A stretch of DNA of 64,000 nt from Oerskovia paurometabola. Lineage in GTDB: Bacteria; Actinomycetota; Actinomycetes; Actinomycetales; Cellulomonadaceae. Position numbers and translations under genes: made by a program. The notes beneath the pieces were generated by a model. The model was not told the DNA's origin. It worked only from the letters and a program-made list of their open reading frames with translations, and did no database searches. Where the stretch lies: positions 3,038,001 through 3,102,000 of the forward strand of contig NZ_JAFBBV010000001.1 in assembly GCF_016907365.1 (NCBI RefSeq), given 5' to 3'. Of this stretch, positions 24,604-33,891 are shown one piece after another (position 1 is the stretch's first letter; each line of letters begins with the position of its first letter).

Positions 24604-26205
24604 ATGGACAACGCCCTGCCGTGGCTCATGCTCGTCGTCGGACTCCTCGTGGGAGCCCTCCTGGGCTGGCTCGCGCGCCGCACCTCCCCCGACTCCGGGC
24701 GCGCCGAGATCGGCCGGCTCACCGGGCTCCTGACCCAGGCCCAGCAGGAGGCCGCGCGCGGCGCGGGCCTCGCCGAGCGCCTCGCCGCAGAGCGTGAAGG
24801 GTTCGAGCGTCAGCTCCGGACCGAGCGCGAGGCGTTCGGTCGCCAGCTCGCGGGCACCGAGCGCGCCGCGGACGAGCGCTTCGACATCGAGCGCGCCAAC
24901 CACGAGCGGGCGATCGAGGAGCTGCGCGCCGGTTCCGAGAAGCGGCTCGCAGAGATCCGCGGCGACCAGGCCCGGCTCGAGGCCCAGTTCGAGGCCCTCG
25001 CGCGCAAGGCGCTCGCGAACAGCTCCGAGCAGTTCCTCACGCAGGCCGAGGAGCGCTTCAAGCGCAGCCAGCAGGTCGGGGAGGCCGAGCTCGCCAAGCG
25101 CGAGCAGGCCGTGCAGCAGCTCGTCGAGCCCCTCAGCAAGGCCCTCGACCAGGTCAAGGCCGAGGTCTCCGCCGCAGAGCAGGCGCGCCGCGAGGCCCAC
25201 GGCACGCTCGCCGAGCAGGTCCGCGGCATGCGCCACGACTCCGAGGCACTGCGCGCCGAGACCGCCCAGCTCGTGACCGCGCTGCGCTCCTCGCAGGTCC
25301 GCGGCGCCTGGGGCGAGCTCCAGCTGCGCCGCGTCGTCGAGGCCGCGGGCATGATCCCCCACGTCGACTTCATGGAGCAGGACCAGGTCAGCACCGACGA
25401 CGGTGCGCTGCGCCCCGACATGGTCATCAAGCTCGCAGGCGGCAAGAACATCGTGGTCGACGCCAAGGTCGCCTTCCTCGGCTACCTCGACGCGCAGCAG
25501 ACCACCGACCCCCGTGTCCGGGAGGAACGGCTCGCCGCGCACGCACGCCACTTCCGCAAGCACATCGACGACCTCGCGGGCAAGCGGTACTGGGACCAGT
25601 TCAGCCCCGCGCCGGAGTTCGTCGTCATGTTCGTCCCCGCCGAGTCGTTCCTGTCGGCCGCGATCGAGCAGGACCCCTCGATCCTGGAGTACGCGGTCGC
25701 GAAGAACGTCATCATCGCGGCCCCCATGACCATGATCGCTCTGCTGCGGACCGTCGCCTACGCCTGGCGGCAGGACGCGCTCGCCGCGAACGCCCAGCAG
25801 GTCCTCACGCTCGGCAAGGAGCTCCACGGGCGCCTCGCCGTCATGGGCACCCACCTCGCCAAGCTCGGCCGGTCGATCCAGGGAGCCGCCGAGTCGTACA
25901 ACAAGACCGTCGCGTCCCTCGAGACGCGCGTGCTCGTGAGCGCGCGCCGGTTCGCCGACCTCAACGTCGTCGACGAGGACCTCGAGACCCCCGCCGCGGC
26001 CAACCCGCAGCTCAGCGCGGTGAGCGCCCCCGAGCTCCTCGCCTCGGTCCACGAGAGCTTCGTCGCGATCGACGAGATCCCGGGGTCGCGCGCAGGCGCC
26101 GCTCCGGCGGATGACGACGAGCAGGGCCCGCTCGACGCCGGGATGCTCGGGACCATCAACGCCCCCGGGCGGCACGAACGCGACCGGGGAGCGGACGCGT
26201 CCTGA
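24604..26205 (+). CDS. rmuC: DNA recombination protein RmuC
   Basis: A 533-residue membrane-anchored protein. One N-terminal helix (LPWLMLVVGLLVGALLGWLA), then about 190 residues of charged coiled coil (QAQQEAARGAGLAERLAAEREGFERQ... ), then the RmuC nuclease-like domain (RGAWGELQLRRVVEAAGM, LRPDMVIKLAGGKNIVVDAKVAFLGYLDAQ, MFVPAESFLSAAIEQDPSILEYA). RmuC limits inversions at short inverted repeats; the nuclease activity is predicted by fold. ATG at 24604 is preferred to an upstream ATG because MDNALPW leads straight into the membrane helix. Convergent with ispH. Confidence 0.93.
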   Translation: MDNALPWLMLVVGLLVGALLGWLARRTSPDSGRAEIGRLTGLLTQAQQEAARGAGLAERLAAEREGFERQLRTEREAFGRQLAGTERAADERFDIERANHERAIEELRAGSEKRLAEIRGDQARLEAQFEALARKALANSSEQFLTQAEERFKRSQQVGEAELAKREQAVQQLVEPLSKALDQVKAEVSAAEQARREAHGTLAEQVRGMRHDSEALRAETAQLVTALRSSQVRGAWGELQLRRVVEAAGMIPHVDFMEQDQVSTDDGALRPDMVIKLAGGKNIVVDAKVAFLGYLDAQQTTDPRVREERLAAHARHFRKHIDDLAGKRYWDQFSPAPEFVVMFVPAESFLSAAIEQDPSILEYAVAKNVIIAAPMTMIALLRTVAYAWRQDALAANAQQVLTLGKELHGRLAVMGTHLAKLGRSIQGAAESYNKTVASLETRVLVSARRFADLNVVDEDLETPAAANPQLSAVSAPELLASVHESFVAIDEIPGSRAGAAPADDDEQGPLDAGMLGTINAPGRHERDRGADAS

Positions 26206-26216
26206 CGTGACGACGG

Positions 26217-26253
26217 ACGAGGCCCGTCCCGGAGCATCCGGGACGGGCCTCGT
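26217..26253. terminator. Bidirectional terminator between rmuC and ispH
   Basis: A perfect 17-bp stem (ACGAGGCCCGTCCCGGA and complement) on a 3-base GCA loop, 12 bases from the rmuC stop and 20 from the ispH stop. Confidence 0.8.
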
Positions 26254-26272
26254 GCACGTCAGCGAGCCGGCG

Positions 26273-27292
26273 TCAGACGGGCTCGACCGAGAGCGCCGTG
26301 CGGTTCTCGCGACGCGGGCGCGCAGGCGCGTTGCCCGCGGCCTTGAGGTCCGCGCGCAGCTCCTTGGGGAGCGAGAACATGAGGTCCTCGGTCGCGGTGC
26401 GCACCTCCTGCACGTCGCCGTAGCCGCGCTCGGCCAGGTACGCCAGGACGTCGTTCACGAGGATCTCCGGGACCGAGGCCCCCGAGGTCACACCGACGGT
26501 CGTCACGCCCTCGAGCCACGACTCGTCCATCTCCTGTGCGCGGTCGATGCGGTACGACGCGTCCGCGCCGGCGCCCAGGGCGACCTCGACGAGACGCACC
26601 GAGTTCGACGAGTTCGCCGACCCGACCACGATCACGAGCTCGCACGCGGGCGCGAGCTTCTTCACCGCGACCTGACGGTTCTGCGTCGCGTAGCAGATGT
26701 CGTCCGACGGCGGGTTCTGCAGCGTCGGGAACCGTTCGCGCAGGCGGTCGACCGTCTCCATGGTCTCGTCGACCGACAGCGTCGTCTGCGAGATCCACAC
26801 GACCTTCTCCGGGTCGCGGACCGTGACGTTCGCGGCGTCGTCGGGCGAGTTGACGATCTGGACGTGGTCCGGGGCCTCGCCTGCGGTGCCCTCGACCTCC
26901 TCGTGGCCCTCGTGGCCGATCAGCAGGATGTCGTAGTCGTCCGCCGCGAAGCGCACGGCCTCCTTGTGCACCTTGGTGACCAGGGGGCACGTCGCGTCGA
27001 TCGTCTGGAGGTTGCGCTGGGCGGCCGCCTCGTGGACCGCGGGCGAGACGCCGTGCGCCGAGAACACGACGCGCGCGCCCTCGGGCACCTCGTCGGTCTC
27101 GTCGACGAAGATCGCGCCCTTGTCGCTCAGCGACTCGACGACGTACTTGTTGTGCACGATCTCCTTGCGGACGTACACGGGGGCACCGTAGTGCTCGAGC
27201 GCCTTCTCGACCGCGATCACCGCACGGTCGACGCCCGCGCAGTAGCCGCGGGGGGCGGCGAGGAGGACACGCTTACCAGTCGGGGAAGTCAC
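26273..27292 (-). CDS. ispH: 4-hydroxy-3-methylbut-2-enyl diphosphate reductase
   Basis: A 339-residue 4Fe-4S enzyme, last step of the MEP isoprenoid pathway, giving IPP and DMAPP. Cluster ligands are in place: [27 protein letters not shown] and the third Cys in [33 protein letters not shown] and [14 protein letters not shown] are the substrate-binding motifs. The C-terminal 25 residues are Arg/Ala-rich. GTG at 27292; a TAGACT -10-like box ends 6 bases before it, so it may be leaderless. Divergent from xseA. Confidence 0.97.
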   Translation of the reverse strand: MTSPTGKRVLLAAPRGYCAGVDRAVIAVEKALEHYGAPVYVRKEIVHNKYVVESLSDKGAIFVDETDEVPEGARVVFSAHGVSPAVHEAAAQRNLQTIDATCPLVTKVHKEAVRFAADDYDILLIGHEGHEEVEGTAGEAPDHVQIVNSPDDAANVTVRDPEKVVWISQTTLSVDETMETVDRLRERFPTLQNPPSDDICYATQNRQVAVKKLAPACELVIVVGSANSSNSVRLVEVALGAGADASYRIDRAQEMDESWLEGVTTVGVTSGASVPEILVNDVLAYLAERGYGDVQEVRTATEDLMFSLPKELRADLKAAGNAPARPRRENRTALSVEPV

Positions 27293-27463
27293 GCCACAAG
27301 TCTAGGTGACGGGTCTGCGGCGCTCGGCCTGGCGGCCGGGTCCGGGCAGGCTCCGGGCCATGTCCTGGCAGCAACTCCACAGGATCCCCACGGGTCCGCC
27401 GGCCAAGACCGGCGGGTGCGTGCGGGATCGGCGCCTGTCACACCCATGAGGCAGGCTTGACCC

Positions 27464-28750
27464 GTGACCGACCGACCCGCCGACCCCACCGGCCCCCCGG
27501 CCTCCCCGGTACAGCCGCCCGCACAGCCGACCGCGCTCCCCGTCCGGGCCCTCGACACGAGCGCCGAGCACCCCTGGCCCGTCCGGCTCCTGTCGAGCAA
27601 GATCACCGCGTACATCGACAAGATGTCGCCGGTCTGGGTCGAGGGGCAGGTCGTGCAGCTCAACCGTCGTCCCGGCGCCTCGATGGCCTTCCTCACGCTC
27701 CGTGACACGGACGCCGACATGTCCCTCCCGGTCGCCGCGATGGCCCGGGTCTTCGACGCAGCGAGCACGCCGCTCGCCGAGGGAGCGCACGTCGTCGTCC
27801 ACGCCAAGCCCGTGTTCTGGCCCAAGCGCGGTTCGTTCCAGCTCCAGGCGAGCGAGGTCCGCACGGTCGGGATCGGCGAGCTCCTGGCCCGGATCGAGCA
27901 CCTCAAGCGCATCCTCGCGGCCGAGGGCCTGTTCGACGCGGACCGCAAGGTCCCGCTCCCGTTCCTGCCCGCTGTCGTGGGCCTCGTGTGCGGCCGCGAG
28001 TCCAAGGCCGAGCACGACGTCGTCGTCAACGCCCGCGCGCGCTGGCCCCAGGTGCGCTTCGAGATCCGCGAGGTCGCGGTGCAGGGCGCGAGCGCGGTCT
28101 CGCAGGTGAGCGCCGCGATCGCCGAGCTCGACGCGCGACCCGACGTCGACGTGATCGTGGTCGCGCGCGGCGGTGGCGCGGTCGAGGACCTCCTGCCGTT
28201 CAGCAACGAGGCGCTCGTCCGGGCGGCGGCTGCGTGCCGCACTCCCCTGGTCAGCGCGATCGGCCACGAGACCGACACCCCGCTCCTCGACCTGGTCGCG
28301 GACTACCGCGCCTCGACGCCCACGGACGCGGCCAAGCGCATCGTGCCCGACGTGGGCGAGGAGCGTGCGCGCGTGCTGCAGGCCCGGTCACGGATCCGGG
28401 CCGCGATCACGCACCAGCTCCAGCGTGAGCAGTCGCGTCTCGACAGCGCGCGCTCTCGTCCGGTCCTCGCGGCCCCCGAGACCATGATCTCCACACGCGA
28501 GCAGCAGGTGCTCGCGGCCCGGGACCGGGCCCGCCGCTCGCTCGACGCGATCCTGCTCCGCGCGCACGGCGAGGTCGACCGCCTCGCGGCCCAGGTGCGC
28601 GCGCTGTCCCCCGCGTCGACGCTCGAACGGGGCTACGCCGTCGTGCACGGACCCGACGGCGGGATCGTCCGGTCCCCCGAGGACGTGAGCCCCGGCGACG
28701 CCCTGCACGTGCGCCTCGCGAGCGGCGCGATCGACGCGACCGTGCGCTGA
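27464..28750 (+). CDS. xseA: Exodeoxyribonuclease VII large subunit
   Basis: A 428-residue catalytic subunit of ExoVII, which degrades single-stranded DNA in both directions. A Pro-rich N-terminus is followed by an OB fold (YIDKMSPVWVEGQVVQLNRRPGASMAFLTLRDT), the catalytic domain (VGLVCGRESKAEHDVVVNA, DVIVVARGGGAVEDLLPFSNEALVRAAAACRTPLVSAIGHETDTPLLDLVAD) and a coiled C-terminal region. GTG at 27464 with GAGGCAGG upstream. It is 93 bases ahead of xseB and probably in one transcript. Confidence 0.96.
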   Translation: MTDRPADPTGPPASPVQPPAQPTALPVRALDTSAEHPWPVRLLSSKITAYIDKMSPVWVEGQVVQLNRRPGASMAFLTLRDTDADMSLPVAAMARVFDAASTPLAEGAHVVVHAKPVFWPKRGSFQLQASEVRTVGIGELLARIEHLKRILAAEGLFDADRKVPLPFLPAVVGLVCGRESKAEHDVVVNARARWPQVRFEIREVAVQGASAVSQVSAAIAELDARPDVDVIVVARGGGAVEDLLPFSNEALVRAAAACRTPLVSAIGHETDTPLLDLVADYRASTPTDAAKRIVPDVGEERARVLQARSRIRAAITHQLQREQSRLDSARSRPVLAAPETMISTREQQVLAARDRARRSLDAILLRAHGEVDRLAAQVRALSPASTLERGYAVVHGPDGGIVRSPEDVSPGDALHVRLASGAIDATVR

Positions 28751-28843
28751 CCCGATCCCTCCGGCCGGGCCGGGCCCAGCGCTCCCAGCCCACCGTCCCA
28801 CTCTCCGACGCCCCAGACCCTCAGCCCAGGAAGGCCCTGCACC

Positions 28844-29113
28844 ATGAGCAGCACCACCCCGCCCCCCGCCGACGTCGCAGCGCTCACGTACGAGCAGGCG
28901 CGCGACGAGCTGGTCCAGGTCGTGTCCCGCCTCGAGGCCGGCGGCGAACCGCTCGAGGCCTCGCTCGCCCTGTGGGAGCGCGGCGAGGCCCTCGCGGCCC
29001 GGTGCCAGCAGTGGCTCGACGGCGCACGTGAACGTCTTGCGTCGGCCCGGGCGGCAGACGGCGCCCCGACCACCTCGGTCGACGCGCAGGACGCCGGCAC
29101 CGAGGACGACTGA
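28844..29113 (+). CDS. xseB: Exodeoxyribonuclease VII small subunit
   Basis: An 89-residue small subunit that packs on XseA. The family core is [52 protein letters not shown]; the rest is a short variable tail. AGGAAGG precedes the ATG. Only 16 bases separate its end from the convergent sugar-ATPase gene, with no visible terminator between. Confidence 0.94.
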   Translation: MSSTTPPPADVAALTYEQARDELVQVVSRLEAGGEPLEASLALWERGEALAARCQQWLDGARERLASARAADGAPTTSVDAQDAGTEDD

Positions 29114-29129
29114 CCGGGACGCCCGGGGG

Positions 29130-30398
29130 TCACGCGCTCTTGCGCGCCTGACCCTCGGACTGCGCCTGAGCCCGTTCGAGCGAGGCGCGCCGGTCCTCCT
29201 CGTTCTCCTTGTCGAGCCGGTCCACCTCGTCCTGGTCGTGCGTGAGGTTCTCGCCCGTCTCGGGGTCGAAGACCATCATCTTGTCCGGGTCGAACCAGAG
29301 CTCGGTCGTGTCGCCGTCGCGCACGCGGGACGCCGAGTTGAGCGCGACGACGAACTGGGTGCGCAGTCCTTCGCCGTCGAGCTCACGGTCGAGCTCCTCG
29401 AGCTGGGCCGCGACCGAGGCGTGCATCTCGAACGGCACGTAGGCGTAGAGCTCGGCGCCGAGCCACTCGGTCACGTCGATCTGCGCGTCGAACGTCCGCC
29501 CCCGGTCCTTCTTGGTCGGGTCGACGAGGCGCGCGTCCTCGAAGTGCTCGGGGCGCAGCCCCACGATCACGAGCTCGCGCCCCCCGATCGCCGAGACGAT
29601 CCGCTCGGGCAGCTCGAACGTGCCGAAGGGCAGCTCCATGCTGCTCCCGGAGACCTCGCCCGGCAGGAAGTTCATGGGCGGGGACCCGATGAACCCCGCG
29701 ACGAACAGGTTGACGGGCTGCTCGTACAGCGCGCGCGGGCTCGCGATCTGCTGGAGCTCGCCCTTGCGCAGGACGGCGACGCGGTCGCCGAGCGTCATGG
29801 CCTCGGTCTGGTCGTGCGTCACGTAGACCGTCGTGGTCGCGAGGCGTCGCTGGAGGCGCGCGATCTCGGTGCGCATCTGCCCGCGCAGCTTGGCGTCGAG
29901 GTTGGACAGGGGCTCGTCGAACAGGAACGCCTTGGCGTCGCGCACGATCGCCCGACCCATCGCGACGCGCTGGCGCTGCCCGCCGGACAGGTTGGCGGGC
30001 TTGCGGTCGAGGTGCTCGTTCAGGTCGAGGAGGTCGGCCGCGTGCTCGACCTTCTCGCGGATCTCGGCGTCGGTGAACTTGCCCTTGGTCAGGCGCAGCG
30101 GGAACGCGATGTTCTCGGCGACCGTCAGGTGCGGGTAGAGCGCGTAGTTCTGGAAGACCATCGCGAGGTCGCGGTCGCGCGGGGCCTTCTCGTTGACACG
30201 CTCGCCGTCGATCAGCAGGTCGCCCGAGGTGATGTCCTCGAGGCCGACGATCATGCGCAGCAGCGTCGACTTCCCGCAGCCCGAGGGGCCGACGAGGATC
30301 ACGAACTCGCCGTCCGCGATGTCGATGCTGACGCCTTTGACGGCGGGGAACCCGTCGCCGTACTTCTTGACGATGTTCTTGAGGGTGATGGAGGCCAT
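29130..30398 (-). CDS. Sugar ABC transporter ATPase (MsmK/UgpC type)
   Basis: A 422-residue nucleotide-binding subunit of the CUT1 class. N-domain: Walker A GPSGCGKSTLLRM, Q-loop, signature [14 protein letters not shown], Walker B AFLFDEPLSNLDAKLR, switch VTHDQTEAM. C-domain: OB/TOBE barrels (NFLPGEVSGSSM, IVGLRPEHFED), which in related proteins bind regulators. An acidic, charged tail follows (DEVDRLDKENEEDRR). ATG at 30398 has AGGAGAG upstream. It is the last gene of the sugar operon, 142 bases after the permease; such ATPases often serve several transporters. Confidence 0.93.
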   Translation of the reverse strand: MASITLKNIVKKYGDGFPAVKGVSIDIADGEFVILVGPSGCGKSTLLRMIVGLEDITSGDLLIDGERVNEKAPRDRDLAMVFQNYALYPHLTVAENIAFPLRLTKGKFTDAEIREKVEHAADLLDLNEHLDRKPANLSGGQRQRVAMGRAIVRDAKAFLFDEPLSNLDAKLRGQMRTEIARLQRRLATTTVYVTHDQTEAMTLGDRVAVLRKGELQQIASPRALYEQPVNLFVAGFIGSPPMNFLPGEVSGSSMELPFGTFELPERIVSAIGGRELVIVGLRPEHFEDARLVDPTKKDRGRTFDAQIDVTEWLGAELYAYVPFEMHASVAAQLEELDRELDGEGLRTQFVVALNSASRVRDGDTTELWFDPDKMMVFDPETGENLTHDQDEVDRLDKENEEDRRASLERAQAQSEGQARKSA

Positions 30399-30511
30399 CA
30401 GCTCTCTCCTCGGTCGGGGGACGGGCGGCGAAGGTTTCGGGGGCGGGGCCGGAGCCCAGGCCAAGGTGCGGGCCCGGGCCCGTACGCGCGGGCGCCCTGC
30501 CCGCACGGGGT

Positions 30512-30528
30512 GGGCGGCGCCGTCGGGC
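30512..30528 (+). repeat. Partial copy of dispersed repeat
   Basis: GGGCGGCGCCGTCGGGC, preceded by GCACGG as in the long copies but with about 10 internal bases missing. It lies in the 142-base gap between permease and ATPase genes. Confidence 0.45.
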
Positions 30529-30540
30529 GGAACGTGGCGC

Positions 30541-31395
30541 TCATCCCTTGACCGCCCCCTGCGTCAGGCCGGAGACGATCTGGCGCTGGAACAGCACCAC
30601 GAGGATCACCACGGGGATGGTCACGACCACGGCCGCAGCCGAGATGGCACCGGTGGGCTCCTCGAAGTACGACGCGCCCGTGAAGAACGCCAGGGCCGCC
30701 GGCACGGGCCGGGCCGCGCTCGTGGACGTGAGCGAGATGCCGTAGATGAAGTCGTTCCACGCGATGAAGAACGCGATGAGCGCCGTGGTGAACACGCCCG
30801 GCGCGGCGAGCGGCACGATGACCTTGCGGAACGCCTGCCACGGCGTGGCGCCGTCGACCTGCGCGGCCTGCTCGAGCTCCCACGGGATCTGGCGGAAGAA
30901 CGCCGCGAGGGTCCAGATGGAGATCGGGAGCGTCAGCGACAGGTACGGGATGATCAGGCCGAGCCACGTGTCGTACAGGCCGATGTTGCGCCACAGGTTG
31001 AACAGGGGCGTGACGATCGAGACCACGGGGAAGATCGAGACGCCCAGCGCGGTCGTGAGGATCAGGCGCTTGCCCGGGAAGTTCAGGCGCGCGATCGCGT
31101 ACGCGGCGAGCGTCGCGAGGACGACCGCGATCGCGGTCGCGATGAGCGAGATGCCGACCGAGTTGCGCAGCGCCGACAGGAACAGCTCCTGCGCCGAGCC
31201 GCCCGAGGACAGGATCTGCTCGTAGTTGTCGGTGCTCCACTGCGGCGGCAGGAACGTGCCGGAGTTGAGGTCGCTCGGTCCCTTGAAGCTCGTCATGAGG
31301 ATCGACAGGACCGGGAACAGCGCCCCCACGAGGACGACGACCGTGATGACGGCCCACCACACGCGGGCCCGGGTGCTCAGGACGCTACCCATCAT
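30541..31395 (-). CDS. Sugar ABC transporter permease (MalG type)
   Basis: A 284-residue inner-membrane subunit of the CUT1 family with six predicted helices. Seen: the N-terminal helix (VWWAVITVVVLVGALFPVLSILMTSF), the EAA coupling loop ELEQAAQVDGATPWQAFRKVIVPLAAPGV and FFIAWNDFIYGISLT, typical of MalG-like subunits. The start ATGATG at 31395 overlaps the stop of the partner permease as ATGA, so translation is coupled. Confidence 0.93.
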   Translation of the reverse strand: MMGSVLSTRARVWWAVITVVVLVGALFPVLSILMTSFKGPSDLNSGTFLPPQWSTDNYEQILSSGGSAQELFLSALRNSVGISLIATAIAVVLATLAAYAIARLNFPGKRLILTTALGVSIFPVVSIVTPLFNLWRNIGLYDTWLGLIIPYLSLTLPISIWTLAAFFRQIPWELEQAAQVDGATPWQAFRKVIVPLAAPGVFTTALIAFFIAWNDFIYGISLTSTSAARPVPAALAFFTGASYFEEPTGAISAAAVVVTIPVVILVVLFQRQIVSGLTQGAVKG

Positions 31396-32390
31396 CGCTC
31401 CCCTCTCGCGCCGGCCAGATCCACCTTGAACAGCTTGATCGCGACGAAGCAGATCCCGATCACGCACAGGAACAGCAGCACGGAGATCGCCGAGCCCATG
31501 CCGATCTGGAGCTGCCCGATCGAGGTCCGGTAGGCCAGCAAGGACAGCACCTCCGTGTTGTTCGCGCCGTTGGTCATGATGAAGACGTTGTCGAAGATGC
31601 GGAACGCGTCGAGCGCGCGGAACAGGACGGCGACCATGATCGCGGCCTTCATGTTGGGCACGATCACGCGCGAGAAGCGCTGCCAGGCCGTGGCGCCGTC
31701 GACCTTCGCGGCCTCCTCGAGCTCGCCCGGGACCTGAGCGAGGCCCGCGAGCAGCAGGAGCGAGATGAACGGCGTGGTCTTCCACACCTCGGACGCGATG
31801 ATGACGAACAGGCTCGTGCCCTGGTGGGCGAACCAGTTGAGGTCCGGCCCGATCCCGGGGACCCAGTCGAACCAGCTGTTGACGTACCCGGAGGTGATGT
31901 CGAACGCGTAGAACCACGCGAACGCCGAGACCACGGTGATGATGCCGTAGGGCACGAGGATCGCGGTGCGCAGGAGCCCGCGCAGGCGCTTGATCGCGCG
32001 GTGCATGACGAGCGCGAGCGCGAAGCCCAGGACGAGCTCGACGACCACGGACACGACCATGATGAAGAACGTCACGGCGAAGTCGCGCCACCAGACGGGG
32101 TCGGTGAGGATCACGACGTAGTTGCCGAGGCCCACGAACGAGCGGTCGTCGGGGGCCGTGAGCTTGTAGTTGAACAGCGAGTCGTAGACGGCCTGGAGGA
32201 TCGGGTAGAGCGTCACGGCCAGCATGACGACGAACGCGGGTCCCGCGAGGTACCAGCCGAGCCGCGCCTCGGCCCGGGCCCGGTCGCTGCGCGCGGCCTT
32301 GGCCTTCTTGTCGGGAGTCAGGTCGGGCGCGGGGTCCGGCTCGGGCCTGGACGGCTGGGCGGGGTGGGCGCCCCGGGTGTCGGTGCTCAC
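31392..32390 (-). CDS. Sugar ABC transporter permease (MalF type)
   Basis: A 332-residue membrane subunit. A charged cytosolic N-terminus of about 45 residues (PEPDPAPDLTPDKKAKAAR) leads into GWYLAGPAFVVMLAVTLYPILQAVYDSLF. The coupling loop is ELEEAAKVDGATAWQRFSRVIVPNMKAAI, and RALDAFRIFDNVFIMTNG is the usual MalF-type motif. GTG at 32390 overlaps the binding-protein stop as GTGA. Confidence 0.93.
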   Translation of the reverse strand: MSTDTRGAHPAQPSRPEPDPAPDLTPDKKAKAARSDRARAEARLGWYLAGPAFVVMLAVTLYPILQAVYDSLFNYKLTAPDDRSFVGLGNYVVILTDPVWWRDFAVTFFIMVVSVVVELVLGFALALVMHRAIKRLRGLLRTAILVPYGIITVVSAFAWFYAFDITSGYVNSWFDWVPGIGPDLNWFAHQGTSLFVIIASEVWKTTPFISLLLLAGLAQVPGELEEAAKVDGATAWQRFSRVIVPNMKAAIMVAVLFRALDAFRIFDNVFIMTNGANNTEVLSLLAYRTSIGQLQIGMGSAISVLLFLCVIGICFVAIKLFKVDLAGARGER

Positions 32391-33682
32391 AGCAGTCGCT
32401 CCCCTCGCAGGACGGCGGTGATGAAGTCGGTCGACTTCACGGGCGTGCCGTCCTCGGTCACGCTCGCGGGCGGGTACCACGTCTGCTGGAGGCCCGTGGA
32501 GACCTCGTTGTAGAACGGCGTCTGCGGCCGGGGCGCGGCCTGTTCGAGCGACTGCCGGATCACGTCGTACATGGGGTAGGCCTCCTGCACGGCGGGGTCG
32601 TCGTAGGCCGCGGTGTTCGCCGCGGGGTTCCCGTCGGACACGAAGTAGGCGGCCTGGTTCTCGGCGCTCACGATGCACTGCGCGGCCTCGTAGGACAGGT
32701 CGGTGTGCTCGCTGAACGCCCCGACGCCGAGGCTGATGCCGCCGTAGGGCGGGCGCGTGTCCTGCCCTTCGACCACCTGCGGGTACGTCGTCCAGCCGAT
32801 GTCGTCGAGCAGGGACTGCTCGAGCGAGCCCGCCTCGACGCCGCTCAGGGTCGAGGACCACACGAACGGCCAGTTGACCATGAACGAGCCCTTGTCCCCC
32901 TGGAAGAGGGTCAGCGACGCGGACTCGTCCTCGCTCGGCAGGCCCGGGCCGCCGAGGCCCGAGCTCCCGATCTCGCCGATGATCCGCGCGGCGGCGCGGC
33001 CTGCGTCGGTCTCCAGGCCGAGCGTGAGCTCGTCGGCGGGGGCCTCGGGGTTCTCGAGGATCTGCCCGCCGGCGGACTCGACGAGCGCGTTGATCCACAC
33101 GGTCAGCGACTCGGCCTTGGCACCCTGCACCGCGAGGTACTTGTCCTGGTCCTGCGCCGCGGTCATGATCTGGTCCCACGTCACGGGCTGCGTGAGGTCG
33201 AGCCCCGCCGCCTCGGCGACGGACTTGCGGTACCAGAGGAGCTGCGTGTTGGCCCAGAACGGGATCGCGACGAGCTCGTCCTTCCACGTCGAGCCGTCGA
33301 TCGCGCCCTGCACGACGTCCTGGGTCGTCGCGGTCGCGACGTCGTCGGGCACGGGGGCGAGGAAGCCCGCCTCGGCGAGCTCGGGGATGAACGGCGGGTC
33401 GAGGCTCATGAGGTCGATCGACGAGTCCTTGGCCGCGAGGCGGCGCGCGAGCTGTTCGCGCTGGGCCGCGGCGTCGCGCGGCAGCAGCGAGGTCTCGATG
33501 CTGTACGCGCCGCCCGAGGCGTCGCTGCAGGACGCTGCGATCTCGGCCTGCCCCCCGTTGTCCGGGTTGATGTACCAGGTGAGCACGGGTGGGCCGGAGC
33601 CCTCCCCGGTGCTGCACGCGGCGAGCGGCACGATCGTCGCGACGGCCAGCGCCGCGGCGAGTGCCCGGGTGCGTCGGTGCAC
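32387..33682 (-). CDS. Sugar-binding lipoprotein (SBP_bac_1)
   Basis: A 431-residue extracytoplasmic solute-binding protein of family 1. GTG at 33682 gives a lipoprotein signal (VHRRTRALAAALAVATIVPLAAC, lipid Cys at 23) with GGAAGAAGGGGAG before it; longer in-frame starts would push a non-hydrophobic stretch ahead of the signal. Fold motifs: VLTWYINPDNGG, DLMSLDPPFIPELAEAGFLAPVP, VAIPFWANTQLLWYRKSVAEAAG, KGSFMVNWPFVWS, YGGISLGVGAFSEH. It resembles trehalose/maltose-type binding proteins of actinobacteria; the true sugar is not decidable. First gene of the operon. Confidence 0.92.
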   Translation of the reverse strand: MHRRTRALAAALAVATIVPLAACSTGEGSGPPVLTWYINPDNGGQAEIAASCSDASGGAYSIETSLLPRDAAAQREQLARRLAAKDSSIDLMSLDPPFIPELAEAGFLAPVPDDVATATTQDVVQGAIDGSTWKDELVAIPFWANTQLLWYRKSVAEAAGLDLTQPVTWDQIMTAAQDQDKYLAVQGAKAESLTVWINALVESAGGQILENPEAPADELTLGLETDAGRAAARIIGEIGSSGLGGPGLPSEDESASLTLFQGDKGSFMVNWPFVWSSTLSGVEAGSLEQSLLDDIGWTTYPQVVEGQDTRPPYGGISLGVGAFSEHTDLSYEAAQCIVSAENQAAYFVSDGNPAANTAAYDDPAVQEAYPMYDVIRQSLEQAAPRPQTPFYNEVSTGLQQTWYPPASVTEDGTPVKSTDFITAVLRGERLL

Positions 33683-33793
33683 GGTCTCCCCTTCTTCCAA
33701 CGAGCGCATCGCTGCGCCCGTCCTCGGTTGGTTCCTCCTTCTAGGGGTACCCGGTTCCGGGACGTCTCGCCACGCGAGCGACATTTCCACCGT

Positions 33794-33822
33794 GCCCGAC
33801 GGCGCCGCTCGCCCGGGTGCGC
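33794..33822 (-). repeat. Copy of dispersed repeat, long form
   Basis: Minus-strand copy matching 28 of 29 bases of 21931-21959, core GCGAGCGGCGCCGTCGGGC. It lies in the divergent gap between the sugar-binding gene and the carbonic anhydrase gene, where its effect on either promoter is unknown. Confidence 0.6.
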
Positions 33823-33891
33823 ACGTGCGGGTGTCCAGGGAGGTGGTCAGATCGTGAACGCTGCGCACGGCACGGTCCGAGGTGAGCGAAC

